Assembly (NCBI GenBank): GCA_947631615.1
Contig: CANRLX010000009.1
Coordinates: forward strand, 1 to 63,246
Direction of reading: 5' to 3'
DNA: 63,246 nucleotides
Source: an uncultured Acetatifactor sp.
GTDB taxonomy: Bacteria > Bacillota > Clostridia > Lachnospirales > Lachnospiraceae
Shown here: positions 1 through 8,521 of the stretch, one piece after another
How positions within the stretch are numbered: the stretch's first letter is position 1
Layout of the letters: the number at the start of each line of letters is the position of its first letter
Notes under the pieces: generated by a model
The model's database searches: none
Seen by the model: the letters and a program-made list of their open reading frames with translations, nothing else
Told to the model about the DNA's origin: nothing
Program-made: the position numbers and the translations under genes

Positions 1-535
1 GGGCGGGGTACAGTGGACGGCGGGGCTGTTTTTCCTGCTGTTTCTGGGGATCCTTTTGTGCGCCCAGATGCAGATCGAGAGCTACCGCGCCACCGCCCTC
101 TATCTGGAGGATGCGCTGGCGGCCTCCAATCTTGCCTCTGCGGTCATCGATGTGCGTGAGTACGGCATATCTCACACCATCCGGATCGCAGATCCGCGTG
201 AGGCCTACGAGCGGTATGCGGCAGCGCTGAAGGAGAATCTGAACCTGGACGAAAACTGGGAATGTCCCAACCAAAATAGGATCTCGGGACCGGTCACCGT
301 GGAGGAGTATATCCTGTACAATGTGAGGGACGGTCAGGTGGAGGTGTATCACGTGGAGGAAAACGGCGGCGTGTGGGAGGAGACGGGCGCTCTTGGGAGC
401 GTCTGCTCTCCCACCGGCATCCCGATCGAATCCACGGGTGTGTACAGCGAGATCTCGTTTCCGGTGAAGGGATTTTTGGGGACAGAGGTTGAGGCGAGAA
501 AAGGCAGGCTGGTGGATATCGTGGCCAATGAGTGA
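1..535 (+). CDS. TadE/pseudopilin-like membrane protein (5' end outside window)
   Basis: The frame is open to the left window edge, so the true start lies upstream. The first visible residues form a hydrophobic membrane segment (about 15 residues rich in Leu and Phe). A polar extracytoplasmic domain of about 155 residues follows, beginning with a Glu- and Ala-rich helix. One N-terminal membrane helix with a short outer domain is the architecture of Tad/Flp minor pilins (TadE, TadF or DUF4320 type). The assignment rests mainly on the next genes, CpaB and an A24 prepilin peptidase, in the same direction. I see no catalytic motif. It probably is a minor pilin or assembly component anchored in the cytoplasmic membrane. 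Confidence 0.6.
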   Translation, partial: GGVQWTAGLFFLLFLGILLCAQMQIESYRATALYLEDALAASNLASAVIDVREYGISHTIRIADPREAYERYAAALKENLNLDENWECPNQNRISGPVTVEEYILYNVRDGQVEVYHVEENGGVWEETGALGSVCSPTGIPIESTGVYSEISFPVKGFLGTEVEARKGRLVDIVANE

Positions 536-553
536 AGGAAAGGATGAGAGAGA

Positions 554-1204
554 ATGAGACTGGAAGACAAAAAGAGGGTGTTTTGGACAGGTGGCATTGC
601 CGCGGCCTTTGCGGCGTCGGCGGCAGTGTTTCTTTTGATGCTTCAGATAGAGAAACATGCCCTTGCGGACTATGAAAAGGGCACTATCTATGTGGCGGCC
701 CGGGAGATACCGGAGGGAACGCTGCTCACGGAGCAGAATATCGCCGGATATCTCGAGCAAAGAGAACTGGATGAAAGCTGCATACCGGAGACGGCGCTCT
801 CGGAGGGGAGCGCGCTTTCGGGCAAGTTTGCCGTCTTTTCCATAGAGAAGGGCGTGCTGTTGACGGAGGGGATGTTTGACACGCTGGAGGAAGTGACGCA
901 GAACATGAAGGAGCCGGTCATCGCCGGCTTCAAGGCGGAGGATCTCTACCAGGTGGTTGGCGGCGTCCTGCGCGCCGGAGATGTGGTACATATCTATGCG
1001 GTGGCGGAGGACGGTCAGGCGAGGCTGGTGTGGCAGAATGTGTTTGTGGAGCAGGTGTTTGACGGTGCGGGGAATACGATTTCCAATGAGGATCGCGCAA
1101 CCTCCGCCCAGAGAGTCAACGTTTACCTAGATAAGGAGGACGTCGAGGAATTTTACACACAGCTTGCCGGCGGCTCGCTGCGCGTGGTCAAGGACGCCCC
1201 ATAG
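554..1204 (+). CDS. cpaB: CpaB/RcpC-type Flp pilus assembly protein with SAF domain
   Basis: A 216-residue protein with an N-terminal membrane segment (about residues 10-30) followed by an SAF-type domain. Its start, YVAAREIPEGTLLTEQNI, closely fits the SAF/CpaB pattern. A second region (about 120-200) resembles the RcpC/CpaB C-terminal domain. CpaB proteins are periplasmic or extracytoplasmic parts of the Tad/Flp pilus machine; in Gram-positives the protein would face the cell wall. It starts 18 bases after the upstream pilin-like gene and lies 24 bases before the large secreted protein, so all are probably co-transcribed. A purine-rich ribosome binding site precedes the ATG. Confidence 0.82.
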   Translation: MRLEDKKRVFWTGGIAAAFAASAAVFLLMLQIEKHALADYEKGTIYVAAREIPEGTLLTEQNIAGYLEQRELDESCIPETALSEGSALSGKFAVFSIEKGVLLTEGMFDTLEEVTQNMKEPVIAGFKAEDLYQVVGGVLRAGDVVHIYAVAEDGQARLVWQNVFVEQVFDGAGNTISNEDRATSAQRVNVYLDKEDVEEFYTQLAGGSLRVVKDAP

Positions 1205-1228
1205 CGGGACGGAAGGGAGGATGAGACT

Positions 1229-4200
1229 GTGAAGAAAAAAAGCGGGCTTCTGTGCGGGCTGTTCCTGCTTGCGGTATGCCTTTTTTTCGCAGGAAGGACG
1301 GCGAAAGCGGAGAAACCGGAGACGGAGGAGCCGGAGACGATCTACAACAGTCCCTATGTGACGTTTAGTCCGGACGGGGAGGCGTGGACCACAAATGCGG
1401 GAGACACCGAGTATTGCTGGTACGAGAAGGGGACGGCGGTGTTTACCGACATTCCCACGAGTCTCAGGGCGCTGCATACCGGAGAGCACTATTACCAGAT
1501 GGGCAGGAAGGGAAGGATTCCGATCGGGCGCTGGGAGGTGGTGCATAAGGCCGGGATGTGCACGCACAATTCCTACCCGGGGGACGCCGCAGAGTGGCAC
1601 GGGGTGAGGTTTGCCCGGGATATCTGTGAGGGGTATTACAATTCCGGCTGGTTTGCGTACTGTGCCGACTGCGGGGAGGCAGTCACCGGAATCCTGATCT
1701 ATATGAGCAAAGATGCCGCCGAAACCATCGACTATCTGGAGGTGGGGGACGGCAGTCCGGATTACTTTTATCTTTGTCCGTGGAGCCGTAATCTGGAGCA
1801 GGGGGCCGGATTTGCGGAACATATCTGCAAGGGGATCTCCTGGAACCAGTATCGGGTGGCGTACGATCCCAACACGGACGAAGCCTACGGCGGGTATATG
1901 GAGGAGAGCGTCCATATGTATAACAATGCCTCCGAGTACGAGGGAAAACCGGTCACGCCGTCCGTCCGCCTGACCCCAAACGCCTATACGCGGATCGGAT
2001 ATGAATTTGTGGGTTGGAACACAGAGCCGGACGGGAGCGGTACGTTTTATGAGGATCAGGCAAGGATCCTCAATCTCACGGATCGGGATATCCGGATCCA
2101 CAAAGACGGCGCGGTGGTGACGCTCTACGCACAGTGGCGCGGCTCCTCCAGCCGTCTTGCGATCGACCCAAACGGCGGGAGCTATCGCGGCAGCAGCGCC
2201 GTCACAACTGTGACAGGCAGCTATGGCAGTGTGTACACGGCGGACAGGGCAGAGGTGGAGGCGCCTGCCGGACACACGGTGTCTTTCGAGACGAACGGGG
2301 GAGAGAGACTGGCTCCGGTGACCGGAACCCAGCATTTTGTGGAGTGGATAAAGGAGCAGCCCTTTCAAGGGCAGATGACCGCCGACCGGTACAGGTTCTG
2401 CGGGCCGGATCACAGCGTGGACAGGATTCGGGCGGAATATGCGCCGGATCCCGTGACCCTGCCGGAGCCGGTGTGGGAAAACCATTCCTTTGGCGGCTGG
2501 TATTACGATGCGGAGTTTACGAAGCCGGCGGGGGGAGGCGGAGATACCGTCACACCGGCGAAGGATACCACTCTGTACGCCCAGTGGGCGGAGCTGGTTC
2601 TTCGCGCGTCGGACAACTACACCGCAAACGGGGAACGGGGAGCGGTGGACCTAGCCTGGCGGCAGCCGGACGGCCTTGGCAAGACTTATCGGCTCTACCA
2701 GAGCCGGGATGAGCGCTCCTTTCACCGGATCAACACTGCGGAGGATGTGGACAGCGGCAGGACCGTGAGCGTATCGTGCGGGTACACGGGGAGGCCCGGA
2801 ACCTACACGGTCCCTTACACCGGATTTTACAATCTGACCGCGGAGGGCGCCCAGGGAGCCGATTACAGCGCGGACGGGCAGCGCGCTCTCGGAGGCAGGG
2901 GAGGCAGGGTGACGGCCAGAGTGTGGCTCCAGGCAGGAGAGGTGATCACCTACACCGTGGGCGGCCGGAACGGCTACAACGGCGGTGGCGGCGGAAACCG
3001 ATATGCAAACGGCGGAGGATGCACCGTGGTCTCCACGGATCAAAAGGGGGTACTGCTGATCGCGGGCGGTGGCGGAGGAGCCGGCGCCAGGTCAAACGGC
3101 GGGCCGGGAGGATCCTCGGAAGCGGTTCTTTCCGGAGCGTCGGGATATGCCGGACAGAGCGGAAGCGCGGGAGGCGGCGGAGGCTTTTGCGGCGGCGTGG
3201 CGGGAACCTACACGCCGGAAAAAAGGGGGACCCGTCTGCGCTATCTGACTTTTGACGAGCCCACCACCATCTATGTGGCGTATCATCGGGAGAACAACGA
3301 GATCGATGTGGGCTATCAATTCGGACTGCCGGTATACCTGTACATTGCCCAAAGCAGGCGTCTGATGCAGGGAGAAGAGTTTGTGGGGCTGACGGACTCC
3401 GGCGATTATGTGGAATACAACGGCGAGAACTGGTACGTGGAGGGCGGCAGGGAGACCACGGTGGCGTATTACAACTGGTATCCGCTGTTTTGCGTTCCCA
3501 TCACGTACTCGCCGCACTATGGCGCGCGAGGCGGCTTCGGGATGTGCTGGCCCGGATTCGAGGAGGGGGATGTAAACGGCGTCTTCCGGCTCTATCAGGA
3601 GACCGAGTATGTGGAGAGGCCGGAGACGATAACGCCGGCCTACGGAGGCAGCAGCTATGTCAACACGGCGTTTGCGGGAAGCTATGACAGCGCGGTGGGA
3701 ACCAGGGCGGGAGACGGCGCGTTCACCATCCAATCGGAAAGCATCGGATTTGTGGAGGGAGCATCCCTGGACGGGGTGGTCGCGTCGGATATGGCGCCTC
3801 CGGATGCCGTCGCTTTAGAGACCATGAGAAAGGAGGCTCTCGGACAGAGTCAGGTGAAGGTGCTGTGGGAGAAGCCTGCGGACAACGGCACGGCCTACTA
3901 TCATGTGGCGGAATCCTATCTGACCGGCAGTCTCACCCGTCTATGCCGCTCCAACGTGACCCGAAATGTCCTGACCACCGGGGTGGCCGGATACTATGTT
4001 CTCGTGGATGAAAGCGCGCAGACCGTGGTGACGGGTGCAAACGGGCGCTATGTCAGGGAGGAGGGACAGACGATCCCCCTGGGAGACAGGGTGAAGTATC
4101 TGCATGTGGCGCCGGTGGACAGGGCGGGCAACCTGGGAGAGACGACCCATCTGCGGCTGGAGGCGGCGGACGGGGATCTGCGGTGGCCGCTGCACACCAG

Positions 4201-5347
4201 AAAGCTTGCGGTGGAAGAGGGGGATGGTGTGTACCGGTCGCCGGAAGGAACGATCTATGTGCGCAGCGACGGGGAAACGCCCTTTGCGCTGAGCTATCAG
4301 GCGTATATGGAGGGCTGGGCGCGCGAGGATTACCAGATCAACTACGCCGTCTTTGAGAGCAGTGCGGCGGGGAAGAGCTGCCGGAGTATTCTGCACTGTG
4401 AGAGCAGTCCGGTGCGGGAGGGCCGCTTTTATCTCTCGGAGGAGGAGCGAAGGCTCACCTCCTCCGGTGCGTCCCTGTTATCCGCATATCCCCATACGAG
4501 GGCGAGCCGGTCGGAGGGAAACCGAGAGCTTTCGGTGGAGCAGGACTTTGTGCTGAAGCGAGAGGCGGACGGCGTGCAGGTGGAAATCCTTCCCATTGCC
4601 GGAGCGGACTGTCAGGGGGAGACGGTGTATTCGGACTACGGCGAGGACAAGGGAAACGGGATCTGCATGATCGGAGACGCCACGGCGCCGACGATAGAGG
4701 GGCTCTCCGTCTTGGACGGCCTGACTCTCTTAGATCGGCGAAACGGCGCCGTGGAGCTGCGGATCACGGCGGAAGACGCGCTGAGCGGGGTTCGGGACTT
4801 TTCGCTGGAGATTTACAACACGGACAATGCGGCCCGCAGGATTTACCGCCCCCAGGCGGACGGCGTTTTACGGGTTGACATCACGGGGGACGATCCGATC
4901 TTCAGCGGGGATTTTACAGCCACCGTCCGCGCGGTGGACAATGTGGGAAACGAAAGCTCCCAGAGCGCGGGGACGACGGAGTTTGACCTCGCCACAGAGG
5001 TCGTCCGGATCCTGGAGCCGCAGGATCCGGTGTTTCAGCGGGGGGAGAGCGGAATCCTCACCATAACCACCTGGGGATATGCGGAGAAGGTGGAGGTGGA
5101 ATTTCCGGAGGAGCTGGTAGGGCTTTCCCCGGAGCTGAACCGGACGTATGTGTACACGGACCGCCCCTCCTACCGTCATGTGGAGGAGCTGCCGTTTATG
5201 ATCCCGTTGGACGCACCGGAAAACGCCTCCTATGAGATCACGGTCAGAGCGTACAAGGGAGACCGGAGGATGGAGGATCACCCCTCGTTAAGCGTCATTG
5301 GCGTCCAGGGCACCGTGCTGGACGACGTGCGCACCAGACTGCGCTAG
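1229..5347 (+). CDS. Giant secreted glycine-rich, multi-repeat protein in the Tad pilus operon
   Basis: A 1372-residue protein starting at GTG after GGAAGGGAGG; the in-frame ATG options are much further in. A signal peptide is clear (Lys-rich start, hydrophobic core, AKA cleavage site near residue 27). A Cys-rich N-terminal region spans about 50-210. Two InlB/Flg_new-type beta repeats follow, marked by the GWNTEPDGSGTF and GGWYYDAEF motifs and each ending in LYAQW (about 210-305 and 310-455). A fibronectin-III-like segment is next. A glycine-rich ALK-type domain begins near residue 528, is interrupted at about 661-800 by a non-Gly-rich insert with Cys and aromatic residues, and closes with GGSSYVNTAF. 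More FN3/Ig-like domains reach the C-terminus. There is no LPXTG motif and no C-terminal membrane anchor. Position between cpaB and the prepilin peptidase suggests a pilus-associated adhesin, but this is inference. Confidence 0.8.
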   Translation: MKKKSGLLCGLFLLAVCLFFAGRTAKAEKPETEEPETIYNSPYVTFSPDGEAWTTNAGDTEYCWYEKGTAVFTDIPTSLRALHTGEHYYQMGRKGRIPIGRWEVVHKAGMCTHNSYPGDAAEWHGVRFARDICEGYYNSGWFAYCADCGEAVTGILIYMSKDAAETIDYLEVGDGSPDYFYLCPWSRNLEQGAGFAEHICKGISWNQYRVAYDPNTDEAYGGYMEESVHMYNNASEYEGKPVTPSVRLTPNAYTRIGYEFVGWNTEPDGSGTFYEDQARILNLTDRDIRIHKDGAVVTLYAQWRGSSSRLAIDPNGGSYRGSSAVTTVTGSYGSVYTADRAEVEAPAGHTVSFETNGGERLAPVTGTQHFVEWIKEQPFQGQMTADRYRFCGPDHSVDRIRAEYAPDPVTLPEPVWENHSFGGWYYDAEFTKPAGGGGDTVTPAKDTTLYAQWAELVLRASDNYTANGERGAVDLAWRQPDGLGKTYRLYQSRDERSFHRINTAEDVDSGRTVSVSCGYTGRPGTYTVPYTGFYNLTAEGAQGADYSADGQRALGGRGGRVTARVWLQAGEVITYTVGGRNGYNGGGGGNRYANGGGCTVVSTDQKGVLLIAGGGGGAGARSNGGPGGSSEAVLSGASGYAGQSGSAGGGGGFCGGVAGTYTPEKRGTRLRYLTFDEPTTIYVAYHRENNEIDVGYQFGLPVYLYIAQSRRLMQGEEFVGLTDSGDYVEYNGENWYVEGGRETTVAYYNWYPLFCVPITYSPHYGARGGFGMCWPGFEEGDVNGVFRLYQETEYVERPETITPAYGGSSYVNTAFAGSYDSAVGTRAGDGAFTIQSESIGFVEGASLDGVVASDMAPPDAVALETMRKEALGQSQVKVLWEKPADNGTAYYHVAESYLTGSLTRLCRSNVTRNVLTTGVAGYYVLVDESAQTVVTGANGRYVREEGQTIPLGDRVKYLHVAPVDRAGNLGETTHLRLEAADGDLRWPLHTRKLAVEEGDGVYRSPEGTIYVRSDGETPFALSYQAYMEGWAREDYQINYAVFESSAAGKSCRSILHCESSPVREGRFYLSEEERRLTSSGASLLSAYPHTRASRSEGNRELSVEQDFVLKREADGVQVEILPIAGADCQGETVYSDYGEDKGNGICMIGDATAPTIEGLSVLDGLTLLDRRNGAVELRITAEDALSGVRDFSLEIYNTDNAARRIYRPQADGVLRVDITGDDPIFSGDFTATVRAVDNVGNESSQSAGTTEFDLATEVVRILEPQDPVFQRGESGILTITTWGYAEKVEVEFPEELVGLSPELNRTYVYTDRPSYRHVEELPFMIPLDAPENASYEITVRAYKGDRRMEDHPSLSVIGVQGTVLDDVRTRLR

Positions 5348-5362
5348 AGGAGCGCCGGAACC

Positions 5363-6025
5363 ATGTGGCGGGCCTTTGTGTGGGCCGTTTTGGCGGTGGG
5401 CGCCGGCTTTGCCCTCTGCCTGGGGACGGCGCGGCGGCTGGGCGGGGAAGCCGGCCTGTGCGGCAGGGCGGGACGAAACCTGCTTTTTTGGGGTTTGTGT
5501 GTGGGGAACGGGCTCCTTGCCGGAGGGCTCTGTGCGGTCAGAGGGGAGTCCGAGGCGTGGGTGCCGGCGGCCCTCGGATTCGCTGGAGGCGGCCTTATCT
5601 TTGCCTGCCTGACAGATGTAAGGAGCGGGATGGTGTATGATTTTGTGTGGTGGCTCGTGCTGGGGACGGCCGTTTTCTTGCTGTGCCATCGGCCGGAGGA
5701 ATGGCGGCCCGTGTGGGGACAGCTTGCCGTGTTTTTGATCCTGCAGCGGTTTTGGTTTGTTCGGTTCTACGGAAGGGCGGATGTCTATGCTTTCTGTGCC
5801 TGTGGAGTCATAGAAAGCGCGTTTGGCATGGGACTGCGGGAATACCTGATCCAGATGGCGGAGGCGTTTTTTCTTTTGGCGGCGGTCCAGGGGGCGAGGC
5901 GCAATATCGGTCCGGACGGCAACCTGAAGCGTCCGGTGCCATTCCTTCCATATATAGTGTGCTCTTTTTGGCTGGTGCTTTGTACCTTTTGGGAAACAAG
6001 GATTGATTTTTGGTTCGGGAAGTGA
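5363..6025 (+). CDS. tadV: A24 prepilin peptidase (TadV/CpaA type)
   Basis: A 220-residue polytopic membrane protein, the usual size for CpaA/TadV enzymes that lack the long N-terminal methylase domain. The two catalytic aspartates of the A24 aspartyl protease family are visible: D85 in TDVRSGMVYD and D140 in the GRADVYAF motif, corresponding to the GxGD site. The late PVPFLPYI segment is also typical of the family. It removes the leader from Flp pilins at the cytoplasmic membrane. It lies 15 bases after the large secreted protein and closes the pilus operon. The promoter of the following ABC transporter overlaps its last codons. Confidence 0.85.
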   Translation: MWRAFVWAVLAVGAGFALCLGTARRLGGEAGLCGRAGRNLLFWGLCVGNGLLAGGLCAVRGESEAWVPAALGFAGGGLIFACLTDVRSGMVYDFVWWLVLGTAVFLLCHRPEEWRPVWGQLAVFLILQRFWFVRFYGRADVYAFCACGVIESAFGMGLREYLIQMAEAFFLLAAVQGARRNIGPDGNLKRPVPFLPYIVCSFWLVLCTFWETRIDFWFGK

Positions 6026-6031
6026 TATATT
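6003..6031 (+). promoter_or_regulatory. Predicted sigma-A promoter of the amino-acid ABC operon
   Basis: TTGATT at 6003-6008 and TATATT at 6026-6031 with a 17-base spacer, in a short AT-rich stretch of an otherwise GC-rich locus. It would start transcription about 50 bases before the binding-protein ATG. It overlaps the 3' end of the prepilin peptidase gene. Confidence 0.5.
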
Positions 6032-6090
6032 TAAGCGGATCGAAAAGATGTCCCCCGCGAAAAAAGCCGTGGGGAAGAGAGGAGAATACT

Positions 6091-6945
6091 ATGAAAAAAG
6101 GAATTGCATTTTTGTTGTCGGCTGTTTTGTGCGTGGCCGGTCTGACCGCCTGCAGCAGCCAGACCACAAGCGCCGGAAACACGGAGAGCAGCAGTAGCAC
6201 CGAGAGCACAAGCGCGGGAACCAGCGAGGCCAAGACGGACGGGGGGGCAGTCTCCACCCTGGAGGAGGGCAAGCTGATCGCCGGAACCAACGCCGCGTTC
6301 CCTCCCTTTGAGTATCTGGGAGACAATGGGGCTCCGGACGGATTTGATGTGGCTCTGATCAAGGCGATCGGCGATAAGCTGGGCCTTGAGGTCGAGGTGC
6401 AGGATATGGAGTTTAACTCCCTGGTGGCTTCCGTTGGCAATAAGATCGACGTGGCCATCGCCGGAATGACCGTGACGGAGGAGCGTCTGCAGGAGGTTGA
6501 CTTCTCGGATGCCTACTATGAGGCGGTTCAGTATGTGATAGTTCCCTCCGGCTCGGAGATTGCGTCCGCGGATGACCTGACAGGCAAGACCATCGGCGTA
6601 CAGCTTGGAACCACCGGTGATTTCATCGCTACGGATCTGGAGGATGCCGGCGACGCAACGGTTCAGCGTTACGACAAGGCGGTGGACGCCGTCAACGACC
6701 TGATCAACGGCAGAGTGGATCTGGTGATCATCGACAAAAACCCCGCGCTGGTGTTTGAGGGCAACTTTGAGGGTAAGGTAACGGCTCTCGACGGCGCGCA
6801 GTTTGACTTCGAGATCGAGAATTACGCGATTGCCCTTCCCAAGGGAAGCGCTCTGGTCAGCCAGGTGAATCAGGCGCTGGCTGAGCTGAAGGAGGACGGC
6901 ACCTTTGATAAGCTGGTCTCCCAGTACATTGAAGAGGCAGAATAA
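6091..6945 (+). CDS. Polar amino-acid ABC transporter substrate-binding lipoprotein
   Basis: A 284-residue protein. The ATG at 6091 is chosen because it follows AGAGGAG and begins a clean lipoprotein signal with LTAC lipobox, Cys21 as the lipidated residue. A Ser/Thr-rich linker (about 22-55) precedes a family 3 solute-binding domain with AAFPPFEY, GFDVALIKAIG and IAGMTVTEERL signatures. It captures amino acids outside the membrane and hands them to the permease downstream. The family covers Glu, Gln, His, Arg and Cys, and the exact ligand cannot be read here. A hairpin terminator separates it from the permease, as expected when the binding protein is needed in excess. Confidence 0.92.
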   Translation: MKKGIAFLLSAVLCVAGLTACSSQTTSAGNTESSSSTESTSAGTSEAKTDGGAVSTLEEGKLIAGTNAAFPPFEYLGDNGAPDGFDVALIKAIGDKLGLEVEVQDMEFNSLVASVGNKIDVAIAGMTVTEERLQEVDFSDAYYEAVQYVIVPSGSEIASADDLTGKTIGVQLGTTGDFIATDLEDAGDATVQRYDKAVDAVNDLINGRVDLVIIDKNPALVFEGNFEGKVTALDGAQFDFEIENYAIALPKGSALVSQVNQALAELKEDGTFDKLVSQYIEEAE

Positions 6946-6995
6946 ACAGGCAGATTTTTGGCTCCGACGATCGGACGACTGCCAAAAAATTTTCA

Positions 6996-7033
6996 AAAAA
7001 GAGGATAATGGCTTGTGCCTTTATCCTCTTTTT
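6996..7033 (+). terminator. Intercistronic hairpin terminator between binding protein and permease
   Basis: An almost perfect hairpin: AAAAAGAGGATAA pairs with TTATCCTCTTTTT, and an inner GGC-TTGT-GCC extends the stem. A T-run ends the 3' arm. It lies 50 bases after the lipoprotein stop and 65 bases before the permease, so it probably reduces rather than ends operon transcription. Confidence 0.8.
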
Positions 7034-7097
7034 GGTACAATGACAAAAATAATGTCTCTTGATCCTGCAAAGATGAAGAAAGGAAGAAATACGGAAA

Positions 7098-7796
7098 ATG
7101 AGCTGGTTTAACTCGGTCTGGAGCCATATTTACAGAGCCTTTATCGAGAAGGACAGATGGCGGATGTACCTCAAGGGATATGGCGTCACCATGCAGGTGG
7201 CGTTTTACGCGGCCCTTCTGGGCGTCGTCATCGGCACGGTCATCGCCTTTATGAAAATTTCCGTCCGCAAAAACGGAAAGCCTACCATATGGGCGCGCAT
7301 TGCCAATATTTATATCGATGTCATCCGTGGGACGCCCTCCGTGCTTCAGCTTTTGATCATGTGGTTTGTGGTGATGAGCGGCAGCCACAATGGAATCCTG
7401 GTGGCAAGCATCACCTTTGCCATCAATTCGGGAGCTTACGTGGCGGAGATCGTCAGGGCCGGAATCCTCGCGGTGGACAAGGGACAGACGGAGGCCGGAC
7501 GATCCCTGGGCTTGAGCAATTTTCAGACCATGCGCTATATTGTGCTCCCCCAGGCGTTCAAAAATATTCTGCCTCCCCTGGGGAATGAATTTATCGTTCT
7601 GATCAAGGAGACCGCCATCGTGGGCTACGTGAGCCTGAGCGATCTGACGAGGGTCTCCAACCAGATGATCTCCACCCTGTTCGACGCGTTCACGCCGTTG
7701 ATCGGCGCGGCGGTAATTTACTTTGTGACCATCAAGATATTGACCATACTGTTGGCAAAACTGGAGAGGAGGCTGCGTAAGAGTGATAATCGTTAA
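7098..7796 (+). CDS. Polar amino-acid ABC transporter permease
   Basis: A 232-residue membrane protein with about five helices and the family signature ([22 protein letters not shown]) at residues about 134-155, which is the EAA loop that docks the ATPase. It begins with an amphipathic segment, then [15 protein letters not shown], the typical N-terminus of His/Glu/Gln/Arg/opine permeases. It probably forms a homodimer in the membrane. Its end overlaps the ATPase gene by 14 bases, implying translational coupling. Confidence 0.93.
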   Translation: MSWFNSVWSHIYRAFIEKDRWRMYLKGYGVTMQVAFYAALLGVVIGTVIAFMKISVRKNGKPTIWARIANIYIDVIRGTPSVLQLLIMWFVVMSGSHNGILVASITFAINSGAYVAEIVRAGILAVDKGQTEAGRSLGLSNFQTMRYIVLPQAFKNILPPLGNEFIVLIKETAIVGYVSLSDLTRVSNQMISTLFDAFTPLIGAAVIYFVTIKILTILLAKLERRLRKSDNR

Positions 7797-8505
7797 GGAT
7801 CTTCGCAAACAGTTTGACGACAACCATGTGCTGCGCGGGGTAAACTATCACATTCATCCCGGCGAGAAGATCGTGGTGATAGGCCCCTCCGGATCCGGAA
7901 AGAGCACCTTCCTGCGCTGCCTGAATCTGCTCGAGGTTCCGACCAGCGGGGAGATCTGGTTTGACGGGGTAAACATCACCTCTCCCAAGGCGGATATCAA
8001 TGAGATCCGCAGACATATGGGAATGGTGTTCCAGCACTTTAATCTCTTTAACAATCTGACTATCCTGAACAATATCACGCTTGCTCCCATTAAGCTGAAG
8101 CTGATGGGGGAGGAGGAGGCGAAGGAGAACGCGCTGAAGCTGCTGCGGAGGGTGGGGCTTTCGGACAAGGCGGACGCCTATCCCGCCTCTTTAAGCGGAG
8201 GACAGAAGCAGCGGATCGCCATTGTGCGTTCCCTTGCGATGAACCCCAAGGTGATGCTGTTCGACGAGCCAACCTCCGCCTTGGATCCCGAGATGGTGGG
8301 AGAGGTTCTGGAGGTGATGAAGGAGCTGGCGGAGAGCGGAATGACCATGGTGGTGGTGACCCATGAGATGGGCTTTGCCCGCGAGGTGGGGACCAAGGTA
8401 CTGTTTATGGACGGGGGAAACATCGTGGAGGAGAACACGCCAAAGGAGTTCTTCAACCACCCCAAAAGCCCCAGACTGCAGGAGTTTTTGTCCAAGGTGT
8501 TATAG
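7783..8505 (+). CDS. glnQ: Polar amino-acid ABC transporter ATP-binding protein (GlnQ/HisP type)
   Basis: A 240-residue ABC ATPase starting at GTG inside the permease gene. Walker A (GPSGSGKST), Q-loop ([10 protein letters not shown]), signature (LSGGQKQR), Walker B ([12 protein letters not shown]) and the switch His ([10 protein letters not shown]) are all intact. Length and the HFNLF Q-loop are typical of GlnQ-type ATPases. It powers the importer formed with the preceding two genes. The gene symbol reflects the family; glutamine as substrate is not proven. Confidence 0.92.
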   Translation: MIIVKDLRKQFDDNHVLRGVNYHIHPGEKIVVIGPSGSGKSTFLRCLNLLEVPTSGEIWFDGVNITSPKADINEIRRHMGMVFQHFNLFNNLTILNNITLAPIKLKLMGEEEAKENALKLLRRVGLSDKADAYPASLSGGQKQRIAIVRSLAMNPKVMLFDEPTSALDPEMVGEVLEVMKELAESGMTMVVVTHEMGFAREVGTKVLFMDGGNIVEENTPKEFFNHPKSPRLQEFLSKVL

Positions 8506-8521
8506 GAGAGAGGAGAACAGC

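Noticed and set aside
1127..2485. 452-codon minus-strand frame opposite the large secreted protein
   Set aside because: Arg/Pro/His-rich translation with no domain, opposite a gene with a clear signal peptide and repeats.
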